A DNA stretch of 64,000 nt from Pseudoduganella armeniaca (GCF_003028855.1 NZ_CP028324.1:372001-436000); one strand, 5' to 3'. Shown: positions 7,623-16,504, numbered from the stretch's first letter. Notes: generated from the sequence alone by a model not told the origin. Numbers and translations are program-made.

Positions 7623-9293
7623 TCAGATGGGAATACGGATGCGCAGCAGGGTCTGCTGCGCGGTCGGTTGCACGGCGAGCGAGCCGCCCAGCGCCTGCAC
7701 CCGTTCGGCGATCGACAGCGGCATGAACGACGCCGCCGCGCCGCGCCCGTCGGTGGGGTTGACGATATCGATCGCCAGCAACCCGGCGTCCTGCGCCAGC
7801 CGCACGTCGGCCGTGCGCGCGCGCGTGTGCTTGCGAATATTGCTGATGCCTTCGGTGACGATCTGGAACACTTCGGCCGCCATGCGGTCGCTGATCGTCA
7901 GGACGCCCTCGTGCGCCACCGCCACGTCCAGGTCGTAGAACGAGCGCACCTGCGCCGCCTGGCGGCGCAGTGCGATCAGCAGTTCCGGTTCCTCCTGGCG
8001 GCCGTTGCGGAAACTCTTGGCGAACTGGCGCATGTCGCCGATCACTTCCGTGCACATCGACAGCAGTCGGTCCAGGTCGGCCGCGACCACGTTGTCGTCG
8101 CCGGCCTGCTGGCGGATCGCCGCCACCGCGTGGCGCAGGCCGATATACGGCTGGATCGTGCTGTCGTGTAAGTCGCGGGCGATTTTCTGGCGCTCGCGCA
8201 AGGCGGCGTCGGAGGCCAGCCGGTCCAGCAGGTCGATCGTCTCGATGACGGGAAACGCCTGCTGCACGATATGGTTCAGGAAGGTGGCATCCGGACGGCG
8301 CAGCCGCTCGCCGGACGTGACGAAGATGCGCCCGGTACCCTTGCGCAGCGGCAGCGCGGCGCTGATGAACCAGCCCGTATCGAGCAGGTCGGCGATGCCG
8401 CTGCAGCCGGCCGGATCGATGTCGCGCCATTGGCCGTCGGCGGTGACCACCTGTGCGCCAGGGATATCGTATGGCACGAGCCGGCGTATGACGCCGCGGA
8501 ACAGCACCGTCTCGCCGGGCGCGAAATCGAGCAGTGGCTGGACGGTTGCGTCCGACACATTGTTGTGGCTGATCGCACGGCCCGTGGCCGGATGGTGCAC
8601 GGTGTTCAGGACCCAGCGCCCATTGGCGTCCTGCATCAGCAGCACGCAGGTGGTGCCGCCGTAGAACAGCAGGATCTTTTCCATCAGCGAGTCGAGCGTG
8701 TGCTGCACGCCGAAGCGGGGATTGGAGAGCCGACTGACGTCGCGCAGCAGCGCCAACCGGCGGCGCTGGTCGACGGCCAGCCCACCCCAGAACGCGATCA
8801 TGTAGCCCAAGGCCAGGACGAACGTGATGCGCAACAACAGCAGCTGGATATTTTCCAGGCCGTGCGCCGCCAGCACCGCCACGGCCAAGGCGACGGCCGA
8901 GCCCAGCGTCATCCGCGCGCCCGCATCGAAGCCGCGCCTAAACGACGTGGCCAGGATCGCAAAGAAGAAGAAGGTAAAGAACGGGCTGCGCGCGCCGCCG
9001 GTGGCAAACGTCATCAGGGCATACCAGCCCACGTCCACCCAGTAGATGACGGGCCCGTGCCAGAAGCCGGCGCGCGAGCGCGCCACGCTGAGCAACACCA
9101 CGCTGTGCAAGGCATACACGTCGAAGACCAGCCAGGCCCATGGACTGAACAGGCGCACGCCATCGCGCGCCACATACAAGGTCAGCAGGGCGGAAATGGC
9201 CAGCAGCAGGCGCATGCCGAACACCATCGTGGCCTCGGCATCTGGAGTGGTAGGCAACGCGCGCGTCGGCACGATACCCTGAAACCAACTCAT
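7623..9293 (-). CDS. membrane histidine kinase, NarL/HisKA_3 type
   Basis: About 556-aa sensor kinase. Residues 25-190 contain several hydrophobic segments (for example LLLAISALLTLYVA and FFTFFFFAILAT), then a GAF-like region. The HisKA_3 motif is ERQKIARDLHDSTIQPYIGL with the phospho-accepting His. The ATPase domain has the N-box EGISNIRKHTRA, but its later G-boxes are weak (NPTDGRGAAASFMPLSIAERV). I start at the ATG at 9293; an in-frame start at 9350 would add a basic stretch that looks non-coding. Partner of the downstream response regulator. Confidence 0.88.
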   Translation of the reverse strand: MSWFQGIVPTRALPTTPDAEATMVFGMRLLLAISALLTLYVARDGVRLFSPWAWLVFDVYALHSVVLLSVARSRAGFWHGPVIYWVDVGWYALMTFATGGARSPFFTFFFFAILATSFRRGFDAGARMTLGSAVALAVAVLAAHGLENIQLLLLRITFVLALGYMIAFWGGLAVDQRRRLALLRDVSRLSNPRFGVQHTLDSLMEKILLFYGGTTCVLLMQDANGRWVLNTVHHPATGRAISHNNVSDATVQPLLDFAPGETVLFRGVIRRLVPYDIPGAQVVTADGQWRDIDPAGCSGIADLLDTGWFISAALPLRKGTGRIFVTSGERLRRPDATFLNHIVQQAFPVIETIDLLDRLASDAALRERQKIARDLHDSTIQPYIGLRHAVAAIRQQAGDDNVVAADLDRLLSMCTEVIGDMRQFAKSFRNGRQEEPELLIALRRQAAQVRSFYDLDVAVAHEGVLTISDRMAAEVFQIVTEGISNIRKHTRARTADVRLAQDAGLLAIDIVNPTDGRGAAASFMPLSIAERVQALGGSLAVQPTAQQTLLRIRIPI

Positions 9294-9429
9294 CGTTGTT
9301 TCAGACCGACACCGGCGGTAGATCGCAGTTGCAGCGCGTTTTAAAAGCATACAGCAAGGTTTGTTGCCATGTAGAATGTCAACATCTTACTGCATGTCCT
9401 GTACAAAACGCTCCAATGTTGTCTTAACG

Positions 9430-9900
9430 ATGATACCTTCGGTTACCCGCCGTCAGTCCGGCGCCACACTCGTCGAAATGGCGATCGTTGCTCCCGTGTT
9501 CCTCCTGGTACTGCTGGCGCTGGTCGAGCTGAGCCTGATGTTTTTCACAACGTTGACGATGCAATACGCCGTGCGTGAAGGCGCCCGGTACGCGGTAACG
9601 GGACAAACCAATCTCGACCCGAATACGGGCAGCCAGCAGCGTTACGCGGCCGTCATCGCCAAGATGAAGGACAGCTCGCTGGGGATGTACGACAAGCTCA
9701 ATCCGACCATTTCCGTCAACGGCACCTCGTATTCGTCCAGCAGCTACAGCGACGGCATGTTCGGCGCCGCCGGCAGCATCATCGTCATCAAGCTCGACTG
9801 TAGCTGGACGGTGACGACGCCATTGCTGGGACAGTTCTTCAGCGACGGCAAATACAAATTCGCCGTCGCCGCCACCATGCGCAACGAGTTCTTCCCATGA
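9430..9900 (+). CDS. TadE-like pseudopilin
   Basis: 156-aa TadE-like minor pilin. The short N-terminal leader (VTRRQSGATLVEMAIVAP) carries the conserved Gly/Glu arrangement of prepilins. One transmembrane helix follows (VFLLVLLALVELSLMFF), then a periplasmic domain. I start at the ATG at 9430, giving a 10-residue leader. The gene overlaps the next by 4 bases (ATGA). It opens a three-gene plus-strand operon divergent from the kinase and likely belongs to the Tad machine. Confidence 0.87.
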   Translation: MIPSVTRRQSGATLVEMAIVAPVFLLVLLALVELSLMFFTTLTMQYAVREGARYAVTGQTNLDPNTGSQQRYAAVIAKMKDSSLGMYDKLNPTISVNGTSYSSSSYSDGMFGAAGSIIVIKLDCSWTVTTPLLGQFFSDGKYKFAVAATMRNEFFP

Positions 9901-10499
9901 TTACGCGCCAGCGCGGCGTTGCCGCCGTCGAATTCGCCCTGCTGCTGCCGTTCCTGCTGTTCCTGCTGTTCGGCGTAATCGATGGCGCCCGCGCGCTGCA
10001 GGCCAACATCATCGTCGTCAACCTGAGCCGAGAGGGCGCCAACCTGGTCGCGCGCGGCAATATCCAGTTGGAGACCAACAGCCAGGACATCATCTACGCG
10101 CTGATGGCCAGCGCGCCGCCGTTGAACGTGAACCAGCGCGGCATGATGTACATCACCCGCGTGATGGGCGTCAAGACCAGCACCGGGGGCACGCGCAGCG
10201 TCGTGCTGGACCAGTACCGCTGGGACGATCCGGCGCGCGGCCTCGGCTACAGCCGCAGCAAGTACGCCCCGGCCAGCAAGGTCTACGGCTGCGCCAGCTG
10301 GACCGGCCCGGCATGCACGGCCATCACCACCGCCACGCGCCCCAGCGTAAACATCATGAACGGCCTGCTCGCCGACGGCGAGGTGGTCCACGTCGTCGAG
10401 ACCTTCTACCAGTACGACATGCTGATGGCAGGCTTCTCGATCGGCGCGCTGGCACTGCCCACTTTCGGGCCCGACCTGTATTCGATGACGCTTTTCTGA
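9897..10499 (+). CDS. second TadE-like pseudopilin
   Basis: 200-aa protein with the same prepilin-like N-terminus (QRGVAAVEFALLLPFLLFLLFG), one transmembrane helix and a periplasmic domain. Two Cys residues (CASWTGPAC) may form a disulfide. Coupled to its neighbours by a 4-base overlap upstream and a 1-base overlap downstream. Probably the TadF/TadE partner of the preceding pseudopilin. Confidence 0.86.
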   Translation: MITRQRGVAAVEFALLLPFLLFLLFGVIDGARALQANIIVVNLSREGANLVARGNIQLETNSQDIIYALMASAPPLNVNQRGMMYITRVMGVKTSTGGTRSVVLDQYRWDDPARGLGYSRSKYAPASKVYGCASWTGPACTAITTATRPSVNIMNGLLADGEVVHVVETFYQYDMLMAGFSIGALALPTFGPDLYSMTLF

Positions 10500-11836
10500 T
10501 GATGCCTCCCACTTTCCAGCGCCAGCGCGGCGCCGTTGTCATCATGGTGGCCGTTGCGCTGCTGTTGCTGCTGTCCGTCGTCGGTCTCGTGCTCGATGGC
10601 GGATTGGCGTACATGGTCAAGGCACGCCTGAATGCGGCGGTGGACTCGGCGGCGGTGGCCGGCGCGCGTGCCGTCACGTCCGGCAATACCCAGGAGCAGC
10701 AGATCGCCAGTGCCCAGGCGGCAGTGGATCACTTCTTTGCCGCCAATATATCCGATGGCTATTTGATGTCGAAACCGCGCATCACCAGCAAGACCGTGCA
10801 GTTCGATCGCGGCACGGTGATTGTCGACGTCTCGGCGGAAGCGCCGATGGCCGTGTCGCTGATGGGTGTCCTGGGCTTTACCGAGATGGCGCCGGCGGCC
10901 CATGCGCAGACGATCCGGCGCGACCTGGACATGGCCTTCGTGGTGGACACCTCGGGTTCGCTCTACAGCCAGCGTGCCAGCGTCCGCGCGGCCGCCAAGA
11001 GCTTCCTGAACAAATTCAATGTGTCGCAGGATCGGGTTGGACTGGTTCACTTCGCCTATGGGGCCGAGGTCGACACACCCATCCGCACGTCGGCCCGCGG
11101 CTTCGACCGCAGCGCGATGTTCGGCCAGATCAATGCCTACAATTTCACCGGTAGTACTGCCGCGGTAGAGGGGATGTGGCAGGCGCGCAATCAGCTGAAC
11201 GGCATCACGGAAAAGAACCGCTCCGTCCTGCGCGTGATCGTGTTCTTTTCCGATGGCGTGCCCAATTCACTCGGCGCCATCCTGCCCTTCAAGGCCTTTG
11301 CCAGCCCTTGCAGCAGCATCGCCGGCGTTGTCGACAACGGTCGCAACGGCCTGTATCGCTTGGACGAGAGCGAACAGTCAGCGCTTATCGGATGCAATGT
11401 GCTCGACACGGAAGGCAATGTGCTCGTCAAGAATCTGCCGGGCGGGTACAACGCGCACGATCCCGCCAGCGTTGCCAACGATCCCAGCAAACATGAGTTC
11501 CAGATCGTGACGAACACGCCGCGTGTCGTGACGTCGACGTTTTCGTCGACAAACATCAGCCGTGCCGCCCGCAACCTGCCCGAGGCGATTGCCGCCCAGG
11601 CGCGCGAAGAGGGCATCTTCGTGTTCACCCTGGGCATGGGCGACGACCTGAAGAAAACCACCGATGGCGAAATCGGCGAGAACGTCCTGAAATGCATGGC
11701 CAACGTGGCCGACGGCCCGGCCCGCTGCTACAACCCGGCAAAACCGGTCGGCATGTACTGCTACGCCGCCACCGAAGCCGACCTGACGCCGTGCTTCTCC
11801 CGCCTGGCCTCGGCCATCCTGCGCATCTCGAAATAA
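10499..11836 (+). CDS. TadG-like protein with von Willebrand A domain
   Basis: 445-aa TadG-type protein. The N-terminus (RQRGAVVIMVAVALLLLLSVVG) resembles the other pseudopilins and anchors the protein. Putative TadE/G-like (Flp pilus) sequence follows to about 130. A vWA domain starts at about 145 with the MIDAS motif DTSGS and extends to the C-terminus. The ATG at 10499 overlaps the previous stop (TGATG). The vWA domain suggests metal-dependent adhesion or a structural role at the pilus base or tip. Confidence 0.87.
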   Translation: MMPPTFQRQRGAVVIMVAVALLLLLSVVGLVLDGGLAYMVKARLNAAVDSAAVAGARAVTSGNTQEQQIASAQAAVDHFFAANISDGYLMSKPRITSKTVQFDRGTVIVDVSAEAPMAVSLMGVLGFTEMAPAAHAQTIRRDLDMAFVVDTSGSLYSQRASVRAAAKSFLNKFNVSQDRVGLVHFAYGAEVDTPIRTSARGFDRSAMFGQINAYNFTGSTAAVEGMWQARNQLNGITEKNRSVLRVIVFFSDGVPNSLGAILPFKAFASPCSSIAGVVDNGRNGLYRLDESEQSALIGCNVLDTEGNVLVKNLPGGYNAHDPASVANDPSKHEFQIVTNTPRVVTSTFSSTNISRAARNLPEAIAAQAREEGIFVFTLGMGDDLKKTTDGEIGENVLKCMANVADGPARCYNPAKPVGMYCYAATEADLTPCFSRLASAILRISK

Positions 11837-11928
11837 GCACCGGCGCGCCGGCCCCGCGGCGCTTTGCATAGACTGGCGGCCTGCCAACAAGGAGGTCCCA
11901 TGCACCGAACAGCCCAGCGGAGCCAGCC

Positions 11929-12942
11929 ATGAAAGCCGCCGTCGTCAACGCTCCAGGCGGACTCGAGCGCATCGAATTGCGCGACCTGCCCGACCCGGGC
12001 CAGCCCGGCCCTGGCCAGATCCGCGTGGCCCTGCACGCCACGTCCCTGAACTACCACGATTTATTGGTCGCCAACGGCGCCATCCCGACCCGTGACGGCC
12101 GCGTGCTGATGTCCGATGGCGCCGGCGTCGTCGAGGCCGTCGGCGGCGGCGTGACGGAGTTCCGGCCGGGCGACCACGTGGTCTCCTGCTTCTTCCCGCA
12201 ATGGGCCGATGGCGCCGCGCACGACCTCGTTGGCAATTTTGCCGGCACGCCGGGCGACGGCATCGACGGCTTTGCCGTCCAGTTCGCCGTGCGGCCCGCC
12301 AGCGGGTTTACGCTGGCGCCGCGCGGCTGGAGCCATGCCGAGGCCGCGACGATCACCACGGCCGGGCTGACGGCCTGGCGCGCCCTGATCGCGGACGGCC
12401 GCTTGAAGGCCGGCGACACCGTGCTGACCCTGGGCACCGGCGGCGTCTCGATCGCCGCGCTGCAGATCGCCAAGATGATGGGCGCGATCGTCATCGTCAC
12501 GTCGTCGTCCAACGACAAGCTGGAGCGGGCCCGCGCGCTGGGCGCCGACCACTGCATCAACTACCGCCAGCAGCCCGATTGGGGCCGCCGCGTGCGCGAG
12601 CTGACGGGCGGCAAGGGCGCCGACCACATCATCGAGGTCGGCGGCCCCGGCACGCTGGCGCAATCGATCGAGGCCGTGCGCGTGGGCGGCCATATCTCGC
12701 TGATCGGCGTGCTGACGGGACGCCAGGGCGACGTGCCGACATCCGTACTGATGGCGCGCCAGGCGCGGCTGCAGGGGCTGATCGTCGGCAGCCGGCGCCA
12801 GCAGCAGGACTACGTGGCCGCGCTGACGCAGGCCGGCGTGCGGCCCGTGATCGACCGCACGTTTACGCTGGACCGCCTGGCCGACGCGTTCCGGCTGCAG
12901 CAGGCCGGCGGCCACTTCGGCAAACTCTGCGTGGCCTGGTAA
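11929..12942 (+). CDS. NAD(P)-dependent medium-chain alcohol dehydrogenase/quinone-oxidoreductase-like
   Basis: 337-aa MDR-superfamily enzyme. The GroES-like domain occupies about 1-140 (GPGQIRVALHATSLNYHDLL, DGAGVVEAVGGGVTEFRPGD). The Rossmann domain has LGTGGVSIAALQIAKMMGA, the nucleotide-binding signature. The Cys set of the structural zinc lobe is absent, so it resembles the zinc-free or zinc-poor branch acting on quinones or alkenals. Monocistronic, with a large hairpin about 50 bases after the stop. Substrate not predictable. Confidence 0.85.
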   Translation: MKAAVVNAPGGLERIELRDLPDPGQPGPGQIRVALHATSLNYHDLLVANGAIPTRDGRVLMSDGAGVVEAVGGGVTEFRPGDHVVSCFFPQWADGAAHDLVGNFAGTPGDGIDGFAVQFAVRPASGFTLAPRGWSHAEAATITTAGLTAWRALIADGRLKAGDTVLTLGTGGVSIAALQIAKMMGAIVIVTSSSNDKLERARALGADHCINYRQQPDWGRRVRELTGGKGADHIIEVGGPGTLAQSIEAVRVGGHISLIGVLTGRQGDVPTSVLMARQARLQGLIVGSRRQQQDYVAALTQAGVRPVIDRTFTLDRLADAFRLQQAGGHFGKLCVAW

Positions 12943-12992
12943 GCTGCGCATTGTTGCGGCTTTGCTACATAACACTTCCTAATTACAACTTT

Positions 12993-13037
12993 GTGCGCCT
13001 GCCTGGCCGGCTCCCGCGACCGGCCAAGAAGGCGCAC
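12993..13037 (+). other. interrupted hairpin after the dehydrogenase gene
   Basis: Two nested pairs of 7-bp arms (GTGCGCC with GGCGCAC, TGGCCGG with CCGGCCA), separated by 4-base bulges on each side and a 9-base loop. No T-run follows, so it may act as an mRNA 3'-end structure rather than an intrinsic terminator. Confidence 0.5.
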
Positions 13038-13222
13038 GACCGTGCTTTTCACCCACGCAGCAATGTGACGGTTTCGATCGTCAAACTGCGCGTGGAAACG
13101 TTTGACCGATCAATATTATGAGCGGAATGCGCCATAACGTCGAATAAAGTTCGTTCCTCGCCCGCCGCGCGCCCGCGCAGGCGCATCCGGCACGCACCGC
13201 TGTCACACGCCTGTCATACCGA

Positions 13223-13236
13223 TTTCGATATCGAAA
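13223..13236. promoter_or_regulatory. 14-bp palindrome, candidate operator for the TonB receptor
   Basis: TTTCGATATCGAAA is perfectly symmetrical and lies 110 bases before the receptor start in an AT-rich stretch. A second, LacI-like element lies at 13093-13106. LacI-family control is common for this receptor type, but no regulator gene is adjacent. Confidence 0.4.
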
Positions 13237-13346
13237 ACCCAAAAAATTTGATTGGAATGGTAATACGCGCGTCAATACCATGGGCCACGAGTCGGGCTCC
13301 GGCCGCGACGACCAGCATTCAAACCACAAAAACCATCGGAGACAGG

Positions 13347-15986
13347 ATGAAATCGACCGACATCGGGCGGCATGACGCATCTCGACCATTGAAAATGAAG
13401 CTGACGGTCGCCGCGCTGGCCGCCGCCGGCATGCTCAGCAGCGTATCCGTGCGCGCCCAGGACGCCCAGGCCGCCGCCGACAAGGAAGCGGCGGCCGCCG
13501 CCCCGATGAACGCGGTCGTCGTGACTGGCGTGCGCCGCGCCGCGCAAAGCGCCCAGGCCATCAAGAAGAATTCCGACGAAGTAATCGATTCGATCGTGGC
13601 CGAGGAAGCAGGCAAGTTCCCGGACAAGAACGTAGCCGAGATCCTGGGCCGCGTCACTGGCGTGCAGATCCGCCGCTCCGGCGGCGAGGCGAGCGACGTC
13701 ATCATCCGCGGCCTGTCCGGCCTGACGACCTTGCTGAACGGCCGCGAGATCTACACGTCGAACAACCGCAACCTGCACCTGGCCGACATCCCGACCACGA
13801 TGCTGCAGCGCGTGGACGTCTACAAGACGCAAGGCGCCGAGATGGTCGAGGGCGGCACCGCCGGCGTCATCGACGTGCGCACGTCGCGCCCATTCGATTT
13901 CAAGGGTTTCTCGAGCAGCGTGGCCGGTCGGGTGGAGAACCGCGACAAGTCCAAGACCAACGATCCGAACGTGTCCGGCATGCTGTCGAACCGCTGGAAG
14001 GGCACGTATGGCGAATTCGGTGCGCTGCTGGGCCTGTCGTACCAGAAGGGCCACTACCAGGACGAGATCACGTGGAACTCGCCGCCATCGCAAACCGTGC
14101 CGAGCGACCCGAGCATCACCGGTCCGATCGACCTGGGTCACTCCAGCGTGAAAGGCGTGCGCGAGCGCTACTCGGCCAACTGGGCCCTGCAATGGCGCCC
14201 CGTGCGCGAGGTGGAGCTGTACGCCGAAGGCTGGTCGACCCGCATCGACCATGACCGCCAATCGCAGTTCTTCATCGGCACCTTGATGCTGCCGACCTAC
14301 CAGACCCAGTACACGCTGTTCCCGGGCACGAAGCAGATCGACACGGCCACCTCCACCGGCGACCTGTTCGCGCTGAGCTCGAACCAGGCGCCGCGCGAGG
14401 ATTCGGAAAGCCACCAGGGCGCCATCGGCGCACGCTGGGACGTGACGCCGGCCCTGCGCGTGACGAGCGAATTCTCGCGCGTCTCCAGCCACTGGCAGCA
14501 AAAATTCCCGATCATGGAAATGAACGCTCACCCACGCACGATCGTGGGCTCGACCTACGTCAACGGCGGCGCCCGCTTCGACTATCCGGGTTACGACATG
14601 ATGGACCCGAACAACTATACGCTGGGCGTGTTGATCGACAACTGGGCCGAATCGCGCGGCCAGTCGAACGACTGGCGCGCCGATGCCACGTATGACTTCG
14701 GCGACGAGAAATTGTTCCGCGAAGCGAGCGTCGGCGTACGCGTCGCCAAGCGCAAGGCCGCGTATCAGCACGAAAGCCAGAACTTCGTGCCGAACCCGGG
14801 CAACCTGCCGGCCGTCAATGCGATTCCTGGCCTGACCTGCCCGTCGATGCCGTTCGCCGGCGACTACGGCATGAATCGCTGGCTGGTCGTGTGCGACGAA
14901 TACCAGCACGCCAATATCGACGCGATCCGCAAGATGTACGGCCGCGACGGCCAAACGGCGCCGGACCCGTACTCGATGTACACCAACCAGGAAGACACCA
15001 CGGCGTTCTACGGCAAGACCCGCTTCGGCTTCGACGCGGCGGGCGTGCGGATCGAAGGCACGGCCGGCGCGCGCGTCGTCAAGACCGAGCTGGACGTCAA
15101 CGGCTTCAGCCTGATCAACGGCCAGCAGGTGGCCGTCAACCGCAAGACCTCGGACACCGACGTGCTGCCGAACCTGACCGTGAAAGCCTACCTGACCGAC
15201 AAGCTGATCGGCCGCATCAACGCGGGCAAGTCGATCCAGCGCCCGGCCTTCGGCGACTTCAATCCCGGCATCTCGCTGGGTGCGACGCCGGACGGGCTGG
15301 GCATCTACGGCGGCAATGGCGGCAACCCGGACCTGAAGCCGATCACCGGCAAGAACGCGGACGTGGCGCTGGAATGGTATTTCGCGCCGACCGGCAGCCT
15401 GACGGCGACCGTGTTCAAGCACAAGTTCGAGAACTACGTGGTCCGTTCCCTGGCGCTGGAAACCATCGACGGCCGCCAATACCGCATGGAGCGCCCGCGC
15501 AACCTGAACGACGGCCTGCTGGAAGGCGTCGAGATCGGCTACCGCCAGTTCTACGACTTCCTGCCGGGCTGGCTGGGCGGATTCGGCCTGGAAGCGAACT
15601 ATACCTATATGAAGGGTCACCTGGTCGACGGCGGCAAGGAAGTGCCGTTCCAGGGTATGTCGAAGAACGCCTACAACATCAACGTGCTGTACGAGCGCGG
15701 CCCATGGTCCGGCCGCCTGGCCTATAACTACCGCAGCAAGTTCGTCGACACGTTCAACTACCGCACCATTGCCGCGCCGGTCGGGCCGATCGACCTGATC
15801 GTCGATCCGATCGAGACGCTGGATGCGTCGATCTCGTACAAGATCAACGACAATATGGGCATCACGCTGGACGTGGAGAACCTGAACGACCGCACGTACA
15901 ACGACTACCACAGCATCCCCAGCAATCCACGCGACATCCGCCGCTACGATCGGGTGATCGGGTTGTCGCTGCGCTGGAAGATGTAA
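13347..15986 (+). CDS. TonB-dependent receptor
   Basis: 879-aa outer-membrane receptor of the TIGR01782-like branch, often linked to uptake of carbohydrates or other large substrates. A signal sequence (KLTVAALAAAGMLSSVSVRA) is followed by a plug domain from about 45 (NAVVVTGVRRAAQSAQAIKK, EILGRVTGVQIRRSGG, TAGVIDVRTSRPFDFKG) and a barrel to the C-terminus. I start at the ATG at 13347 with GGAGACAGG immediately upstream; a later ATG at 13395 would place the signal peptide closer to the N-terminus. A strong terminator follows. It stands alone, with no adjacent degradative genes or anti-sigma pair, so the substrate is unknown. Confidence 0.93.
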   Translation: MKSTDIGRHDASRPLKMKLTVAALAAAGMLSSVSVRAQDAQAAADKEAAAAAPMNAVVVTGVRRAAQSAQAIKKNSDEVIDSIVAEEAGKFPDKNVAEILGRVTGVQIRRSGGEASDVIIRGLSGLTTLLNGREIYTSNNRNLHLADIPTTMLQRVDVYKTQGAEMVEGGTAGVIDVRTSRPFDFKGFSSSVAGRVENRDKSKTNDPNVSGMLSNRWKGTYGEFGALLGLSYQKGHYQDEITWNSPPSQTVPSDPSITGPIDLGHSSVKGVRERYSANWALQWRPVREVELYAEGWSTRIDHDRQSQFFIGTLMLPTYQTQYTLFPGTKQIDTATSTGDLFALSSNQAPREDSESHQGAIGARWDVTPALRVTSEFSRVSSHWQQKFPIMEMNAHPRTIVGSTYVNGGARFDYPGYDMMDPNNYTLGVLIDNWAESRGQSNDWRADATYDFGDEKLFREASVGVRVAKRKAAYQHESQNFVPNPGNLPAVNAIPGLTCPSMPFAGDYGMNRWLVVCDEYQHANIDAIRKMYGRDGQTAPDPYSMYTNQEDTTAFYGKTRFGFDAAGVRIEGTAGARVVKTELDVNGFSLINGQQVAVNRKTSDTDVLPNLTVKAYLTDKLIGRINAGKSIQRPAFGDFNPGISLGATPDGLGIYGGNGGNPDLKPITGKNADVALEWYFAPTGSLTATVFKHKFENYVVRSLALETIDGRQYRMERPRNLNDGLLEGVEIGYRQFYDFLPGWLGGFGLEANYTYMKGHLVDGGKEVPFQGMSKNAYNINVLYERGPWSGRLAYNYRSKFVDTFNYRTIAAPVGPIDLIVDPIETLDASISYKINDNMGITLDVENLNDRTYNDYHSIPSNPRDIRRYDRVIGLSLRWKM

Positions 15987-16005
15987 GCCGTTTCCCTGCC
16001 GCAAG

Positions 16006-16034
16006 ACGCGCGCCGCTGGCGCGCGTTTTTTTTT
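16006..16034 (+). terminator. rho-independent terminator after the TonB receptor
   Basis: Perfect 9-bp GC stem (16006-16014 with 16018-16026), 3-base loop, then nine T residues. It isolates the receptor from the peptide cluster downstream. Confidence 0.95.
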
Positions 16035-16330
16035 GCCCCTCGAGGCCGCATGCAACCGCATTTTTTACGTCTCGGCCGCGAGCGACCTCAATAAATGCCT
16101 CGCCGATTTTTCAATAGCATTTCGCAAGTCGCCGTTTGGGGCATGTCAAACGGCGGGTTTCGGGGCGCCTAGTATTCCACCCAGGGTCGGGCAGGCCAAT
16201 GCACCCGCCCCGGACCAGCACCTCGATCGCGAGCGGTGGTGATCCCGTCCGTGTGGACGCTTGCAACCATGGCGTGCACAGGCCCACTTGGATGGCGCGT
16301 TGCCATCCCATTCTTAATAAGGAGATCATC
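16035..16330. other. promoter region of the double-glycine peptide cluster
   Basis: Just under 300 bases without a gene between the receptor terminator and the precursor peptide. It contains the 26-bp inverted repeat at 16130-16155 and a possible -10-like TAGTATT shortly after it at about 16170. A GGAG ribosome-binding site precedes the peptide ATG. No other small ORF with a convincing start was found. Confidence 0.6.
16130..16155. promoter_or_regulatory. 26-bp inverted repeat, candidate operator of the peptide cluster
   Basis: Two perfect 9-bp arms (CGCCGTTTG and CAAACGGCG) around an 8-base spacer, about 175 bases upstream of the precursor peptide. The size and spacing fit a dimeric transcription-factor site. 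The nearest regulator gene (TetR, 21072-21704) lies at the other end of the cluster and could be the partner, but this is inference. Confidence 0.5.
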
Positions 16331-16504
16331 ATGCGCAAACTGAACAGCAACGAACTGCAACACGTGTATGGCGGCACCGCACCTTGCGGGCACGGCAAAT
16401 CCCGCAGCCACAGCAAGAGCTGCAGCCGTGGCAAGAGCCACAGCCGCAAGAACTGCCACAGCAAGAGCAAGACGAAGAGCCACAGCTGCGGCGGCTGTCC
16501 CTAA
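16331..16504 (+). CDS. double-glycine-leader precursor peptide with Ser/Lys/His/Cys-rich core
   Basis: 57-aa peptide with a GGAG site 7 bases before its ATG. Residues 1-15 (MRKLNSNELQHVYGG) form a typical double-glycine leader: conserved-type EL and V positions followed by GG, the cut site of C39 peptidases. The predicted 42-residue core has 11 Ser, 7 Lys, 5 His, 5 Cys and 3 Arg. Ser alternates with basic residues over long stretches (GKSRSHSKSCSRGKSHSRK), and Cys recurs at 11-12-residue spacing, giving about three degenerate repeats before a CGGCP end. Downstream genes encode the matching C39 exporter and HlyD adaptor. No lanthipeptide, radical-SAM or YcaO enzyme is nearby. It could be a bacteriocin, a metal-binding peptide or a modified signalling peptide; the class is not one I recognise. 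Confidence 0.87.
   Translation: MRKLNSNELQHVYGGTAPCGHGKSRSHSKSCSRGKSHSRKNCHSKSKTKSHSCGGCP

Larger units (their letters stand above)
12943..13346. other. intergenic region upstream of the TonB receptor
   Basis: 404 bases without a gene. They hold a large interrupted hairpin (12993-13037), a LacI-operator-like half-palindrome TGGAAACGTTTGAC at 13093-13106, and a perfect palindrome TTTCGATATCGAAA at 13223-13236. The last 90 bases are AT-rich and probably contain the receptor promoter. No RNA gene recognised. Confidence 0.6.

Noticed and set aside
13272..16061. 929-codon open frame on the minus strand opposite the TonB receptor
   Set aside because: Antisense shadow of a high-GC gene; the product is Arg/His/Val-rich without recognisable domains, while the plus strand encodes a clear receptor.
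16331..16504. Metallothionein or protamine-like protein instead of a secreted peptide
   Set aside because: The core composition could suggest this, but the GG leader and the adjacent C39 transporter and adaptor argue for an exported peptide; metal binding of the mature core remains possible.
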